Assembly: GCF_014216315.1 (NCBI RefSeq)
Contig: NZ_CP045702.1
Span: forward strand, 7,410,455 to 7,474,454
Origin: Streptomyces finlayi
GTDB taxonomy: Bacteria; Actinomycetota; Actinomycetes; Streptomycetales; Streptomycetaceae
Length of the DNA stretch: 64,000 nucleotides
Direction of reading: 5' to 3'
Positions 55,127-63,379 of the stretch are shown in pieces. The notes under the pieces were generated by a model that saw only the letters and a list, made by a program, of their open reading frames with translations, made no database searches and was not told the origin of the DNA. A program made the translations under genes and the position numbers. Within the stretch, counting starts at the first letter, position 1. Every line of letters begins with the position of its first letter.

Positions 55127-55861
55127 TCAGATGGCGGTGGTGCCGCCGTCGGCGACGAGTTCCATGCCGTTGACGTAGCTGGAGTCGTCGGAGGCGAGGA
55201 AGAGGGCGGCGGTGGCGATTTCGTCGGGGCGGCCCATCTGGCCGCGGGGGATGAGGGACTCGAACTGGCGCTTGGTGGCCTCGTCGAAGAGTTCTTCCTG
55301 CTTGGCGGTGGCGACCTGACCGGGGGTCAGGACGTTGACGCGGATGCGGCGGTCCTTGAGCTCGTTGAGCCAAATGCGGGCCCAGGCCTGCTGGACGGCC
55401 TTGCTGCCGGCGTAGACGCTCCACCCGGGGAAGGCGCCGAGGGAGGCGTTGGAGCCGGTCATGAGGATGGAGCCGCCGTCGTTGAAGAGCGGGAGGGCCT
55501 TTTGGACGGTGAACAGGGTGCCGCGGGCGTTGAGCCCGAACCAGGTGTCGAACTGGGCCTCGGTGATCTCGCCGAGCGGGGCGGGCTCGCCCCCGCCGGC
55601 GCTGGCCCACAGCACGTCGAGGCTGCCCTTCTCCCGCTTGACGGTGTCGTACAGGCGGTCCAGGTCGTCCAGGTCGGCGGCGTCGCCCTGGACGCCGGTG
55701 ACGTTGCGGCCGATCTGCTTCACGGCCTCGTCCAGGGCGTCCTGGCGGCGGCCGGTGATGAAGACGTGCGCTCCCTCGTCGACGAACAGCTTCGCGCCGG
55801 CCAGCGCCATGCCGGTGGTGCCGCCGGTGATGACCGCGACCTTGCCGTCGAGCTTTCCCAT
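55127..55861 (-). CDS. SDR-family oxidoreductase
   Basis: 244 residues from ATG 55861, with AGGGA at proper distance (an upstream ATG at 55867 touches that site). Classical short-chain dehydrogenase: cofactor loop TGGTTGMALAGAKLF, ITGRR strand end (NADP preference by Arg), WASAGGG, catalytic Ser in MTGSNASLG and YAGSK with Tyr and Lys. Near the end ASDDSSYVNGMELVADGG is typical. The substrate is unknown. It is divergent from the TetR gene at 56005 and co-directional with the F420-reductase-like gene, the common arrangement of a TetR-controlled redox operon. Confidence 0.88.
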   Translation of the reverse strand: MGKLDGKVAVITGGTTGMALAGAKLFVDEGAHVFITGRRQDALDEAVKQIGRNVTGVQGDAADLDDLDRLYDTVKREKGSLDVLWASAGGGEPAPLGEITEAQFDTWFGLNARGTLFTVQKALPLFNDGGSILMTGSNASLGAFPGWSVYAGSKAVQQAWARIWLNELKDRRIRVNVLTPGQVATAKQEELFDEATKRQFESLIPRGQMGRPDEIATAALFLASDDSSYVNGMELVADGGTTAI

Positions 55862-55910
55862 GGTCATTCCCTGGGTTGGTGGTGCCGTGTGTGCCTGAGG
55901 CGACGGTGCT

Positions 55911-55932
55911 AAGTACACCGCTCTGTGTGCTT
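55911..55932. promoter_or_regulatory. Imperfect palindrome, candidate TetR operator
   Basis: AAGTACAC (55911-55918) and GTGTGCTT (55925-55932) form an 8-6-8 inverted repeat with one mismatch in the SDR/TetR divergent region. A related half-site GTACACCG recurs near 55966, close to TACGAT just before the TetR start. Confidence 0.55.
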
Positions 55933-56004
55933 AACGTGCGCGGCGGGTGGTCAGGGCGCAAGCTATGTACACCGGTCGTTACCTAGCCGCGGTACGATGG
56001 AGCC

Positions 56005-56616
56005 ATGACGGAGTTGGAGAAGGGCCCCACGGGCCGCCGCCGCGGCCGGGGCGCCCGCGAGCGCATCATCAGCGCGTCCCAGCAACTGTTCCGCGAGCAG
56101 GGCATCAACCGCACCGGCATGGACCAGCTCTGCGCGGCGGCCCAGGTGTCCAAGCGCACGGCCTACCAGCACTTCACCGGCAAGGACGAACTCGTCGCCG
56201 AGTACCTGCGCCGGTTCGACCCCTCCGTTCTGTCCGGCGTGTTCGACCGCACCGACCTCACGCCCCGCGAACGGCTCCTCGCCGCCTTCGACATCCCCCC
56301 CACCACGCCCCTGTGCCCCTACATCGCCGCCGCCGTCGAACTCCACGATCCCCAGCACCCCGCATCCCAGTACGCACGCGACTACAAGAAGGCCGTCGCC
56401 GCGCGGCTCGCCGACACCGCCCGCGAGGCCGGCGCCGCCGACCCTGAACAGCTCGGCGAGCAGCTCGCGCTGCTCATCGACGGCGCCGCTGCCCGCACCC
56501 GGGTCCTCAACGCCGACGCCTTTCCCACCGCCGCCGCCATCGCCGCCGTCCTCATCGACAACGCCATCCCCGCCACAGCCGGCGATGACCGGCGACCGGA
56601 GGAAGTGTCAGGCTGA
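56005..56616 (+). CDS. TetR/AcrR-family regulator
   Basis: 203 residues from ATG 56005. A basic leader RRRGRGARERI precedes the HTH (TGMDQLCAAAQVSKRTAYQHF, residues ~38-58), and CPYIAAAVELHDPQHPA is typical of TetR_C regulators of SDR genes. Divergent from the SDR/F420-reductase operon with a palindrome between them, it likely represses both directions. Confidence 0.88.
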   Translation: MTELEKGPTGRRRGRGARERIISASQQLFREQGINRTGMDQLCAAAQVSKRTAYQHFTGKDELVAEYLRRFDPSVLSGVFDRTDLTPRERLLAAFDIPPTTPLCPYIAAAVELHDPQHPASQYARDYKKAVAARLADTAREAGAADPEQLGEQLALLIDGAAARTRVLNADAFPTAAAIAAVLIDNAIPATAGDDRRPEEVSG

Positions 56617-56811
56617 CTTGGCACTCCCCGGCCGGGCTGGGGCATCAGGAGTGTCCGCCCGAGGAGGGCCACGGGGTTTGTTCCGCAGTCCTGAACGCTG
56701 CGCAACACCGGGTACGGGGCGGGGACCGCATACCGGGCCGGAGCGGTTGGCCGCGTTCCGTATCGCGAGACGGCCTTCCCGCGGTGGCTGGGCCGTGTGA
56801 GAATCCCTGCC

Positions 56812-56859
56812 ATGCAGCGCCAGCTCATTATTAGCGGCAGCGTGCTGGCACCGAGTTGA
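56812..56859 (+). CDS. 15-residue attenuator leader peptide (MQRQLIISGSVLAPS)
   Basis: An ORF just upstream of a strong terminator and the citramalate synthase gene. It carries Leu-Ile-Ile and Val-Leu, and the two Ile codons are ATT ATT, very rare in this genome where ATC dominates. That is the design of a branched-chain amino acid attenuator: ribosome stalling at Ile codons lets transcription go on. A GC hairpin (CCTGGG ... CCCAGG, 56860-56881) between it and the terminator could serve in the alternative fold. The rest of 56617-57001 shows no gene. Confidence 0.7.
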   Translation: MQRQLIISGSVLAPS

Positions 56860-56900
56860 CCTGGGGGCGATCCCTCCCAGGCGGCCATCGCCCGCACGCA

Positions 56901-56932
56901 GACCTCTCGCATTTCGCGAGGGGTCTTTTTTT
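56901..56932 (+). terminator. Intrinsic terminator/attenuator before citramalate synthase
   Basis: GACCTCTCGC (56901-56910) and GCGAGGGGTC (56916-56925) pair over 10 bp (one G-T) around a 5-nt loop, followed by seven T residues. Strong rho-independent terminators are rare in Streptomyces outside such leaders. Confidence 0.85.
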
Positions 56933-57001
56933 GTTTTGCCATCAGCGACCTGACACAGCGGCCTCACCAGGCCCAGCAGCCCAGGACAGGGAAAACCCGC
57001 C

Positions 57002-58162
57002 ATGACCCATGACGCCTTTCATGTCTTCGACACCACCCTGCGCGACGGAGCACAGCGCGAGGGCATCAACCTCACGGTCACGGACAAGCTGGCCATCGCC
57101 CGGCATCTCGACGGCTTCGGCGTGGGATTCATCGAGGGCGGCTGGCCCGGAGCCAACCCGCGGGACACGGAGTTCTTCTCCCGCGCGCAGCAGGAGCTCA
57201 CCTTCAAAAACGCACAGCTCGTCGCCTTCGGCGCGACCCGCCGTCCGGGCGCGCGAGCCGCCGATGACCCACAGGTCAAAGCGCTCCTCGACTCCGGCGC
57301 CCCCGTCATCACGCTGGTCGCCAAGTCGCACGGCCGACACGTCGAACTCGCCCTGCGCACGACCCTGGAGGAGAACCTGGAGATGGTCCGCGACACCGTC
57401 TCCTTCCTGCACGAGCAGGGGCGTCGGGTCTTCGTCGACTGCGAGCACTTCTTCGACGGCCACCAGGCCGACCCGGAGTACGCGAACTCGGTGGTCCGGG
57501 CCGCATCGGACGCCGGCGCCGAGGCCGTCGTCCTCTGCGACACCAAACGGCGGCCGCCTGCCCGCCCAGGTGCAGGCCGTCGTCTCCACCGTGCTCGCCG
57601 AAACCGGCGCCCGGCTCGGCATCCATGCCCAGGACGACACCGGCTGCGCCGTCGCCAACACCCTCGCCGCCGTCGACGCCGGCGCCACCCACGTCCAGTG
57701 CACCGCCAACGGCTACGGCGAGCGGGTCGGCAACGCCAACCTCTTCCCCGTCGTCGCCGCACTGGAGCTCAAGTACGGCATGAAGGTACTGCCCGAGGGC
57801 AGTCTGCGTCAGATGACCCGTGTCTCGCACGCCGTCGCCGAGATCGTGAACCTCCCACCCTCCACACACCAGCCGTACGTCGGTGTCTCCGCCTTCGCCC
57901 ACAAGGCGGGACTGCACGCCTCCGCGATCAAGGTCGACCCCGACCTGTACCAGCACATCGCCCCCGAGCTGGTCGGCAACACCATGCGGGTGCTCGTCTC
58001 CGACATGGCGGGCCGCGCGTCAGCGGAGCTGAAGGCCAAGGAACTGGGTTACGACGTGTCCAACGACCACGAGTTTCTGTGGCGGCTCGTGGAGCGGATC
58101 AAGGAGCGCGAGCTCCAGGGCTACACCTACGAAGCGGCCGACGCCTCCTTCGAGCTATGGTG
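57002..58162 (+). pseudogene. cimA: Citramalate synthase, frameshifted and truncated
   Basis: ATG 57002 opens FHVFDTTLRDGAQREG, the catalytic R-D-G motif of the LeuA/CimA HMGL-like family, then GFGVGFIEGGWPGANP and FVDCEHFFDGH, specific to CimA. An extra A near 57548 (CDT then AAACGG) shifts the frame; the remainder (GRLPAQVQAVV, HAQDDTGCAVAN with metal-binding His, VQCTANGYGERVGN, AFAHKAGLHASA) follows one base off. Homology ends at SFEL and IS1182 sequence begins, so the C-terminal regulatory domain (~180 residues) is gone. The enzyme makes citramalate from pyruvate and acetyl-CoA for isoleucine. The intact leader and attenuator upstream show that it was once Ile-regulated. Confidence 0.85.
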
Positions 58163-58664
58163 AACAGGTCGGCCAGCGCGTCCAGGTGGCGGCGGCGGAA
58201 CCGGGAGATGGACCGGAAGCCCGGGGCCTGGTCGGCGGCCAGGAACCGGAACGCGACGTCGTCGGCGCACTTGCGCTCGATCGCCCGCGATGAGCGCACC
58301 CCGGTGGTGTAGCCGTAGATCAGCAACCGCAGCATCAGCCGCGGATCGTAGGGCGGATAGCCGCGCTTCTCGGTGTAGTCGGCCAGGACCGGCCCGAGGT
58401 CCAGCACCTCGTCGACCAGGTCGGCGACGAACCGGGCCAGGTGGTCCTCGGGCAGCCAGTCGTCCAGCGACGGCGGCAGCAGCAGGACCTGATGCGGATC
58501 GAACGCCCGAAACGTCTTGCCGACCGCCGCCGCAGGGCCCTGCGGCCGCTTCTTCTCGACCGGCTCGACCTCGAACAGCCCATCCCCACCACTCATACCG
58601 CCATCATCACGCATGAATGATGACGAACCACAGGCAGGGTGCCGGTTACTGAGACACGCTCCTA
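58160..58664 (-). mobile_element. IS1182-family transposase fragment (N-terminal part)
   Basis: The minus strand from ATG 58614 reads FDPHQVLLLPPSLDDWLPED, RFVADLVDEVLDLGPVLADY, GYPPYDPRLMLRLLIYGY and APGFRSISRFRRRHLDALADLF, the N-terminal domain of IS1182 transposases. It ends at the junction with the citramalate synthase gene, so about two thirds of the transposase is missing. The outer end of the element is probably near 58664 (GGAGCGTGTCTCAG on the minus strand). Confidence 0.8.
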
Positions 58665-58797
58665 GCCCTACCGCCCGGTGTGCCAGTGCCTCCACCTGGA
58701 CAGTGGTCGTAGCCGGCCCGGCTCCCGCCTCGGATACCGTGTTCCTCCACGGGGTGCCATAACGGATGTGACGCCCCCCACCGGAGGTAGTCAGCGT

Positions 58798-59187
58798 ATG
58801 AGTTCAAAGCGCAGCAAGAATCCAGCCCTGCCCGTACTTGACGACGCATACCGACTCGCGTCGGTCAAGGACGCCGAAGAGTCCACCCGTGACTTGGCCG
58901 CGCGGCTGGCCACCACCGAACTGCGCCGCGTTTCCCACCCGGGCCGGGTCACCTGGGAGCCCACCGATCAGGCCGAGCCCGTACCGGTCCCGCCGACTGT
59001 GGTCGACGGTGACGGGGACCTGTGGCTGCGGGACCGGGGCACTGGCACCTGGACCATGCCCGAGTTCAACCCGAAGGAGTTCCCGGCCCGCTGTGGCGAG
59101 GTTCTGACGTGGAACCAGCTTGCCCGCGAGTTCGGCCCGCTTACCGCACTGGCCGACGACCGCCGCATCGGCGGCGGCCGGCGCTGA
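58798..59187 (+). CDS. Conserved hypothetical protein
   Basis: 129 residues from ATG 58798 with GGAGG 10 bp upstream. The N-terminal half is helical and charged (VKDAEESTRDLAARLATTEL); the C-terminal half has DGDGDLWLRDRGTGTWTMPE, a small beta-rich segment, and VLTWNQLAREFGPLT. No signal peptide or known catalytic motif. I do not recognise the family; codon use looks genuine. Confidence 0.55.
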   Translation: MSSKRSKNPALPVLDDAYRLASVKDAEESTRDLAARLATTELRRVSHPGRVTWEPTDQAEPVPVPPTVVDGDGDLWLRDRGTGTWTMPEFNPKEFPARCGEVLTWNQLAREFGPLTALADDRRIGGGRR

Positions 59188-59579
59188 CCGCGCAGCCTTC
59201 TGGGATGACCGCGCCCCTGAAGCGCCCGTTACGGGTAGCTGGGAGCTCCAGCTCACCGCCGAGCTCGACGATGGCGGCGAGCAGGTGAGCGTGGTGGTGG
59301 CGTGCGACGGCCTCGAGCAGCGTGGTGCGGGCCTGGCGCCACCCGATGCCCTCGGTGCGGCCGGCGTCGGTGGACCAGCCGGGTAGCGGTCGGCCTTCAG
59401 TTGCCGTGGTGAGCGCGCGGGCCCAGCTCGCCGATCGACTGCTGCCAGTCGGCCAACTGCCCGAGCAGGCCGCGCACCAGCTCGTCGACGGCGGCCGCCG
59501 GGCCGGCGCCGAAGGCCCGCGCTTCGGCGGCGGCCTCGGCGAGGACGTCTTCGTCCAGGTCCGCGCCGGAGGGCCACGA
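59188..59579 (-). other. Minus-strand coding remnants between hypothetical gene and Tn3 fragment
   Basis: 59397-59579 reads GADLDEDVLAEAAAEARAF and VDELVRGLLGQLADWQQSI ending at a stop, a plausible C-terminus whose front is cut off by the Tn3 fragment. Downstream another frame reads GWRQARTTLLEAVARHHHAH. Neither has a start. These are probably pieces of lost genes. Confidence 0.35.
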
Positions 59580-59715
59580 CATCAGGGACGAGGACGTGGC
59601 CCGGCTCTCCCCGCTCAAGCACAAGAACCTGAAAGTCCTGGGCCGCTACAGCTTCACCGCCTCACCCCCACCGACCACTGACAACACCAACAGCCAGGAT
59701 CAGCCGTTAACTTGA
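59577..59715 (+). pseudogene. Tn3-family transposase C-terminal fragment
   Basis: DIRDEDVARLSPLKHKNLKV and LGRYSFTASPP are the conserved final residues of Tn3-type transposases, ending at TGA 59713-59715. Everything upstream of HDI is missing. The next gene starts within its stop region. Confidence 0.75.
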
Positions 59716-60080
59716 CACACCCCCTGTGGGACGACACCGACTCCGACCTCACCATCGTCTTCACCGGCGGCAACGGCTGCTTCGAGATGCTGCAGGGCGA
59801 ACCGATGCTGGAGTCCCGCGTCTACGCATGGCAGGAGATCGACCGCATGCCGCTGGACGAGGTCCTGGCCGTCGTCCCGGCCTTCCACCCCGCCCGGACG
59901 GACGCGGACACTGAACTGATCGCCTTGTGCGACCGGGAAGCGGCCCACGGGAACTTCCGGGCCTGGGCGAAGATCACCCACCACCTCACCGTCAGGATGA
60001 AAGAATCCGGACGCGCACACGTGGACGAGGAACTCCTGCACTGGGCCTACAGCAAACTGAGCCACCGCCGGGCGGTCTGA
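59712..60080 (+). CDS. Hypothetical protein, first of a coupled pair
   Basis: 122 residues if begun at TTG 59712, which overlaps the Tn3 stop; no good ribosome site is seen, so an internal start is possible. Features: LTIVFTGGNGCFEML, EIDRMPLDEVLAVVPAF and a helical C-terminus ending HWAYSKLSHRRAV. The stop overlaps the next ATG (TGATG). The protein is not recognised. Its link to Tn3 debris suggests it came as transposon passenger DNA. Confidence 0.45.
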   Translation: MTHPLWDDTDSDLTIVFTGGNGCFEMLQGEPMLESRVYAWQEIDRMPLDEVLAVVPAFHPARTDADTELIALCDREAAHGNFRAWAKITHHLTVRMKESGRAHVDEELLHWAYSKLSHRRAV

Positions 60081-60616
60081 TGCTGGACTGCCCGAACCCG
60101 CCTCCGGTCACGGTGATCATCGACCCGCACGACGACGTGGTCCACACCCGCGCGGCCCTGGCATCCCACGCCCCGCACGAAGGACGCCTCACCGTCCACC
60201 CCACCCCGGGCGTCGACTCGGCCGTCGCGCTCGCCCACGACATCCTCGCCGCCCTGAACAAGCCCGTACCCCTGAACAGCCACCGACCACTCGACCCGGT
60301 CCCGGCCTGGACGACCGCCGCCGCCTGGATCCTGGCCACCCCCATCACCCACCTGACCTTGCTGCGCGCCCACCTGCTCACCCCGCACCGCTTCAAAGAC
60401 CTCCTGGCCCTGCACCGGCGCACGGGCATCCGCCTGGTCCTCGTCTGCCACCGCCGGGCCATGCGGCCCTTCTTGGAGCCCGAGCTGCAGCAGGTGGAAC
60501 ACCACATCGCCGAGGCCTCAGCCCTGCTGCCCGAAGCCGAACCGGCCGCCCCGCAGCCGCAGACGCCCCCGACTGATGATCTGCGGATTTTTGTCGGTGG
60601 TGGTTCGGCATGGTGA
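60080..60616 (+). CDS. Hypothetical protein, second of a coupled pair (3' end probably altered)
   Basis: 178 residues from ATG 60080, overlapping the preceding stop. It has VTVIIDPHDDVVHTRAAL, a helical core and LHRRTGIRLVLVCHRRAM, which resembles a Rossmann-like strand and His-Arg loop. After PQPQTPPTDD the base composition drops and the tail IFVGGGSAW belongs to the region in front of the S1 gene, so the native C-terminus was likely lost. Function unknown. Confidence 0.5.
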   Translation: MLDCPNPPPVTVIIDPHDDVVHTRAALASHAPHEGRLTVHPTPGVDSAVALAHDILAALNKPVPLNSHRPLDPVPAWTTAAAWILATPITHLTLLRAHLLTPHRFKDLLALHRRTGIRLVLVCHRRAMRPFLEPELQQVEHHIAEASALLPEAEPAAPQPQTPPTDDLRIFVGGGSAW

Positions 60617-60707
60617 TGTCAGTGCGGTGGGTGGTGGGATTCTGCCGTTCAGTGGGTTGCCGTGAGTGACTTCTCTGCTGTCATGGATGCCGATCTGATC
60701 GCTGCGA

Positions 60708-61208
60708 GTGGGCGAGGCTGTCACCGGCGTTGTCGCGACGGGGCTCAATGACATCGGGGTGTACGTACACCTCGATGACGATCTGGGCCGATACCTCGGC
60801 TTCCTCCGGGTTCCCGAGATGTCCTGGACCCGTTTCGACTCGGTGGACGACATTGCCCCGGTCGGTCGGGAAATCCGCGCCGAGATCATCAGCATCGACT
60901 TCGCACAGGAGCAGGTGAGCCTGTCCATGAAGGCACTGCAGCCCGATCCCTGGCAGCACTATGCCGATACCCACAAGGGCGGGGACACGGTCTCGGGAAC
61001 GGTGACCAAGCTGGTGCCGTTCGGCGCGTTCGTCCAGGTGGAAGAGGGCGTAGAGGGCCTCGTCCACCTTACCGAATTGGTCGATCACGACGTCGAGCAC
61101 CCGCAGGAGGTACTCGCGGCCGGCGACCACGTCCGCGTAGCCATCCTTGACGTGGACCGCCAACGTCGCCGCATCAGCCTTTCGCTCAAACGCGCCCAAA
61201 CGGAATGA
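60708..61208 (+). CDS. Double S1-domain RNA-binding protein
   Basis: 166 residues from GTG 60708 with two S1 domains: GEAVTGVVATGLNDIGVYVH ... QEQVSLSMKAL and GGDTVSGTVTKLVPFGAFV ... RRRISLSLKRAQ. S1 domains bind single-stranded RNA, as in ribosomal protein S1 and RNases. An upstream GTG at 60662 opens SDFSAVMDADLIAASG, which looks like the usual N-terminus of the family but is in another frame and lacks the linker, so a small deletion may have removed the true start. The second domain is complete. Confidence 0.7.
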   Translation: MGEAVTGVVATGLNDIGVYVHLDDDLGRYLGFLRVPEMSWTRFDSVDDIAPVGREIRAEIISIDFAQEQVSLSMKALQPDPWQHYADTHKGGDTVSGTVTKLVPFGAFVQVEEGVEGLVHLTELVDHDVEHPQEVLAAGDHVRVAILDVDRQRRRISLSLKRAQTE

Positions 61209-61388
61209 GGGCAGCGGTCCTGCATGAGCCCTCAACGATCACGCCCAGGTGCGCCTCGCCTCCACTGCGCTGACCCTCAGCGCGCGCTGAGAGGAGCCGT
61301 TGGCGCGCCTACGCAGCTACGAGCTCTGACCGAGCAAGGCGCGGCGCCAACGCGAGGGCCGCATCGCCGGCGCCCCCCCAGGCCGAGT

Positions 61389-61815
61389 TGCCGCGCCGCG
61401 AACGCCGAGGCGGACGCGGACCGGACGATTCCCGGGCGCTGCTGCTCCTGTGCTGCCACCCAGCGTTGTCGGAGACGAGGCCGAGCATGTCGACGCCACC
61501 AACTGGCCGCAGATCCTTGCCCTGTGCAGCCTGTTGGAGCACCTCGCGCCGAACCCGGTGGTCACCCTCAACCGTGCGGCCGTCGCGATGGTGCACGGCC
61601 CCGCCGCCGGGCCCGACCTGCCGGCGACCCTGGACTCCGACTGGCGCACCGCACACCACCATCGCCTGCTCGCAGTCCGCGCCGTCTCCTGGAACAAACT
61701 CGGCGACCACGAGGCGGCGGCCCACGCCTACCGTGAGGCGGCTCGACGCACCAGCAGCACATCGGAGCGACGCCACCTCACCTCCCGCACGGCCCGCCTC
61801 ACCCCGGACAGGACT
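61389..61815 (+). pseudogene. ECF sigma factor with SnoaL/DUF6596-like C-terminus, internal deletion
   Basis: GPDDSRALLLLCCHPALS (61.40-61.47 kb) is the hallmark of the large ECF (ECF42-type) sigma factors. In another frame, directly after it, ATNWPQILALCSLLEHLAPN, PVVTLNRAAVAMVHGPAAG and AAHAYREAARRTSSTSERRHL are the C-terminal TPR-like part of the same family. About 150 residues between them, including region 4, are missing, as is the N-terminal region 2. The gene is dead. Confidence 0.7.
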
Positions 61816-61975
61816 GATCAGCAGAGGCAAAGCGCCGACGTACTACTCGTGCACCACCGCCGTGCACGTTCAGTTGTACCCGCCTGTGCACTTTGCGGGC
61901 TCTGGCAAGATCACATCGACGGCGGCTGGCTCATGAATTAGCCCACCGCCCCCAGCCACAAGGGAGACCGAACCC

Positions 61976-62410
61976 GTGAAGCAGCGCGTCCGCGCCATCC
62001 TGATCACCCCTGACAACACCACCCTCCTGATGAAGCGAGTCCGCCCTGGACGAACCCCCTACTGGGTGGTCGTCGGAGGCGGCGTCGAAGAAACCGACGC
62101 CAACCACGAGGCCGCACTCCTGCGCGAGATCCGTGAAGAGATCGCCGGTGAGGCGGAGATTGTGCGCCCGTTCCACCAGCTGAAGAACCCATCCGGCGAG
62201 ACCGAACACTTCTACCTCGCCCGCATCAAGACGTGGAACTTCGCGGACCGCAGCGGCCCCGAGTTCCAGCGGGACGACCGCGGCGAGTACCTCCTCGAAG
62301 AGATCCCCCTCACCTCCGAAGCCCTCGCTGCCGTGAACCTGCTGCCCGAGGAAATCTCCGTCGTACTGCGCGAGGTCCTCGACCACGGAGAACTGCTCGC
62401 CCCGGTGTAG
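61976..62410 (+). CDS. NUDIX hydrolase
   Basis: 144 residues from GTG 61976 with GGGAG upstream. The start KQRVRAILITPDNTTLLMKR and the box GGGVEETDANHEAALLREIREE give the Nudix helix with its metal-binding REIREE; the first Glu of the strict consensus is shifted. It probably cleaves a nucleoside diphosphate derivative; the substrate cannot be inferred. It appears intact among decayed neighbours. Confidence 0.85.
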   Translation: MKQRVRAILITPDNTTLLMKRVRPGRTPYWVVVGGGVEETDANHEAALLREIREEIAGEAEIVRPFHQLKNPSGETEHFYLARIKTWNFADRSGPEFQRDDRGEYLLEEIPLTSEALAAVNLLPEEISVVLREVLDHGELLAPV

Positions 62411-62435
62411 CTATGCCAGGGCATACCAAGGCACC

Positions 62436-63275
62436 GACGGCTTGCCCCGGCGGTACTCGGTCCCGACCACGCTGCGGCGCAGGCAGCGTGTGCGGCGGCC
62501 GCTCCCGCAGCGACAGCAGAAGGTCGCGGGCCGCGATCGCGTCACCGAGGGCGCGGGTGCCGGCCGCCGAGCCGGAGACGGGTGGTGGTGGCGGACGCCA
62601 CGTGGTACGCGCTTGATCTGCGGGACGCGGCGCGCCTCGGGCAGTGTCGGTGAGGTAGCGCGCGACCCTTTCGGTGTTCGCCAACTGCGCGGGCTCGACA
62701 CGGCTGACGTACGGAACGGCGTCGTCGGGCGTGCCGAGGACTGTGAGGCTGCTGATCCGGTACATCGAGACCTCGGCGGAGCTCGCCGAGATCGTGAAAA
62801 GGCCGACGGGCTTTCCGCTCTGGTCGACGGGGATCCAGCCCGCTGTCTCCTCTGCCTCTTGGAGCAGGTCGAGCGCGGTGCTGCGGCGGCCCCCGGACGC
62901 GGTCGTGTAGGCAGCGGTCATCAGCAGCAGACGCGGGCGGCCAGAGTGTCAGCCTGCGGGCCACCCGCCAGGAAGTCCACGGCGGCTGCGCTGCGGCCGG
63001 CACGGCGTATGGTGATGGCCAGGACCCGCGTCGCGTCGCTGAGGGGACGCGGATCGCCGCTGGCCCGGGCGGCGATGAGGGCGCGGTCGGCTGTGGCCCA
63101 CGCAGCCTCGGAGTGCTGTTTGACGGTGAGTTCGGTGGCCAGGACATAGGCACGGGCGACGGCCGCCTGCGCCCGCTCCCGTGTGCGGCCGGAGGTGGCG
63201 TCCCGGGTCGCCTCTGCCGTGGCGATCAGCGGGGGAAGGGCACTGCCGCCGGATGAGGCCGCAGTGGGTGACGGA
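62436..63275 (-). pseudogene. TPR-type XRE regulator remnant
   Basis: ATAEATRDATSGRTRERAQA, ATELTVKQHSEAAWATADRAL and DATRVLAITIRRAGR match the C-terminal TPR region of Streptomyces XRE regulators. A one-base shift near 62931 leads to LLLMTAAYTTASGGRRSTAL and DLLQEAEETAGWIP, LYRISSLTVLGTPDDAVPY-like sequence and VARYLTDTAR, after which the frame is lost again. The N-terminal HTH is absent. It lies downstream of the ATP-grasp gene on the same strand. Confidence 0.6.
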
Positions 63276-63379
63276 GCTGACTGTCCCCATGCCAGTGGGG
63301 CGATGTGCGTGACGGGAACGGCCCGCAGGGGCAGAGGCATGTTTTTCTCGCTTGGCCCGCATCTTGTTCCGCCGGATGT

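Noticed and set aside
61840..61970. Repeated GTGCAC words upstream of the NUDIX gene as an operator
   Set aside because: Spacing is irregular and no regulator is linked; could be chance in GC-rich DNA.
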